5,291 bases of DNA from Methanobrevibacter sp. (GTDB taxonomy: Archaea > Methanobacteriota > Methanobacteria > Methanobacteriales > Methanobacteriaceae), in assembly GCA_017652345.1 (NCBI GenBank), contig JAGCBE010000293.1:1-5291 (forward strand), written 5' to 3'. The notes under the pieces are model-generated. The model was not told the DNA's origin. It worked only from the letters and a program-made list of their open reading frames with translations, and ran no database searches. This document shows, piece after piece, positions 4,712-5,291 of this stretch (positions are counted from its first letter, which is position 1; every line of letters begins with the position of its first letter). The position numbers were made by a program, and so were the translations under genes.

Positions 4712-5291
4712 ATGGAAAATCGTACTGGTCTTTTTTCAAATGGAGTTATCTGGTTTGGAGTTGCAGTCTCTGTTTCAGAAATTGAAGCAGGAATACAACT
4801 TGCTTCCTCATCCCCAATTGATTCCATTTGGATTCCATTGATACTTGGACATATCATAGGTGGAATACTGCTATTTTTTACAGGGCTGGTCGGTGCACGC
4901 CTACGAGTGAATGCAATGGAGACCATTAGGTCAACTTTTGGCAATTATGGCTCCAAATTCTTTTCCTCATTGAATGTGATGCAGCTTATAGCATGGGTAG
5001 CTGTGCTGAATGCTCAAGGTGCAGCAGCAATGATGGGCCTGAATTTGCCTATATCATTCACATTAACATGCATAATTCTCTCTGTAATCATTGCGATATG
5101 GGTTTATGTTGGACTTTACCGCTTATCAAAAGTAACCACTGTCATGATGGTGGTGCTAACTGTATTGCTTGCAATCCTATCCTTTAAGCTATTGGGAGGA
5201 AACATATCAAATGCATTGCCTATCGCATCCTTTGCAAGCACAAATGCCCCAGCACTAAGCTTCTGGAACATTTTTGAAATATCAATAGCTA
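4712..5291 (+). CDS. cytX: CytX-like NCS1 permease, probably for hydroxymethylpyrimidine, N-terminal 193 residues (runs off the right edge)
   Basis: A membrane transporter of the cytosine/purine/thiamine permease (NCS1) family. The pattern FSNGVIWFGVAVSVSEIEAG at residues 8-27, LGHIIGGILLFFTGLVGA (45-62), AMETIRSTFGNYGS (68-81) and LNVMQLIAWVAVL (87-99) resembles the CytX group, assigned to uptake of the thiamine precursor HMP. Five hydrophobic segments are visible, at about 8-32, 39-62, 86-110, 112-135 and 141-161; the family has about twelve. The ATG at 4712 is the only usable start, since an in-frame TAA lies at 4697-4699. The ribosome-binding site is poor (TAGG at 4702-4705). It begins 39 bp after the kinase stop with no terminator between, so an operon is likely. 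Codon use is atypical: 10 of 25 Leu codons are CTG or CTA, and 4 of 5 Arg codons are CGN. Cytosine or another pyrimidine is an alternative substrate. Confidence 0.85.
   Translation, partial: MENRTGLFSNGVIWFGVAVSVSEIEAGIQLASSSPIDSIWIPLILGHIIGGILLFFTGLVGARLRVNAMETIRSTFGNYGSKFFSSLNVMQLIAWVAVLNAQGAAAMMGLNLPISFTLTCIILSVIIAIWVYVGLYRLSKVTTVMMVVLTVLLAILSFKLLGGNISNALPIASFASTNAPALSFWNIFEISIA

Noticed and set aside
4696..4944. 82-residue minus-strand open frame
   Set aside because: It is antisense to the first helices of cytX and has no coding signal of its own.
4993..5187. Cysteine-rich 64-residue open frame on the plus strand that looks like a small metal-binding protein
   Set aside because: It lies inside cytX in another frame (offset of two). 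The cytX frame encodes clean membrane helices with family motifs throughout, so the cysteines are a by-product of its codons.
1..5291. Mobile element, integrase or tRNA attachment site
   Set aside because: No transposase or integrase frame, no terminal inverted repeats and no tRNA cloverleaf was seen on either strand.

Overview
The window looks like a chromosomal piece of a low-GC methanogenic archaeon, most likely Methanobacteriales and probably Methanobrevibacter. The evidence is AT-rich DNA with very AT-rich intergenic gaps, TATA-box promoters, ribosome-binding sites of the GGTGAT type that fit an archaeal 16S 3' end, and a gene for the small subunit of phosphomevalonate dehydratase (aconitase X, DUF126), an enzyme of the archaeal mevalonate pathway. 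The genus is an inference from style and gene content.

Positions 1-1194 (minus strand) hold a copper-handling pair. A 70-residue CopZ-like metallochaperone (982-1194) lies upstream of the N-terminal 272 residues of a CopA-type P1B ATPase (818 to the left edge). The genes are 163 bp apart, and each has its own Shine-Dalgarno site and TATA-like element. The chaperone would bind Cu(I) in the cytoplasm and hand it to the pump for export.

Positions 1195-1461 are an AT-rich divergent promoter region with tandem TATA boxes, a GG-N4-CC dyad and short direct repeats. A small plus-strand gene of unknown function (1462-1713) follows. It may be leaderless, and it ends in a perfect 11-bp hairpin plus T-run that overlaps its stop codon. 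The convergent gap to the next gene carries three tandem 18-bp repeats (1767-1820) whose reverse strand is open and in frame with the amidohydrolase just upstream.

Positions 1848-3543 (minus) hold the DUF126 mevalonate-pathway subunit and, 67 bp downstream, a binuclear-metal amidohydrolase of the imidazolonepropionase/prolidase-like group. The large aconitase X subunit is not next to DUF126 on either side.

Positions 3544-3826 are a divergent regulatory gap of 283 bp, rich in palindromes and with three tandem 11-bp repeats. It precedes a plus-strand pair: a pyridoxamine/pyridoxal (possibly HMP) kinase (3827-4672) and, 39 bp later, a CytX-like NCS1 permease that runs off the right edge (4712 onward). 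Together they suggest uptake and phosphorylation of a pyrimidine or pyridine vitamin precursor (thiamine or B6 salvage). The permease has codon usage clearly unlike its neighbours.

No RNA genes, insertion sequences, CRISPR arrays or phage genes were seen. Most of the window is ordinary. The most unusual parts are the two tandem-repeat blocks, the pdxY upstream region, and the codon-atypical transporter.
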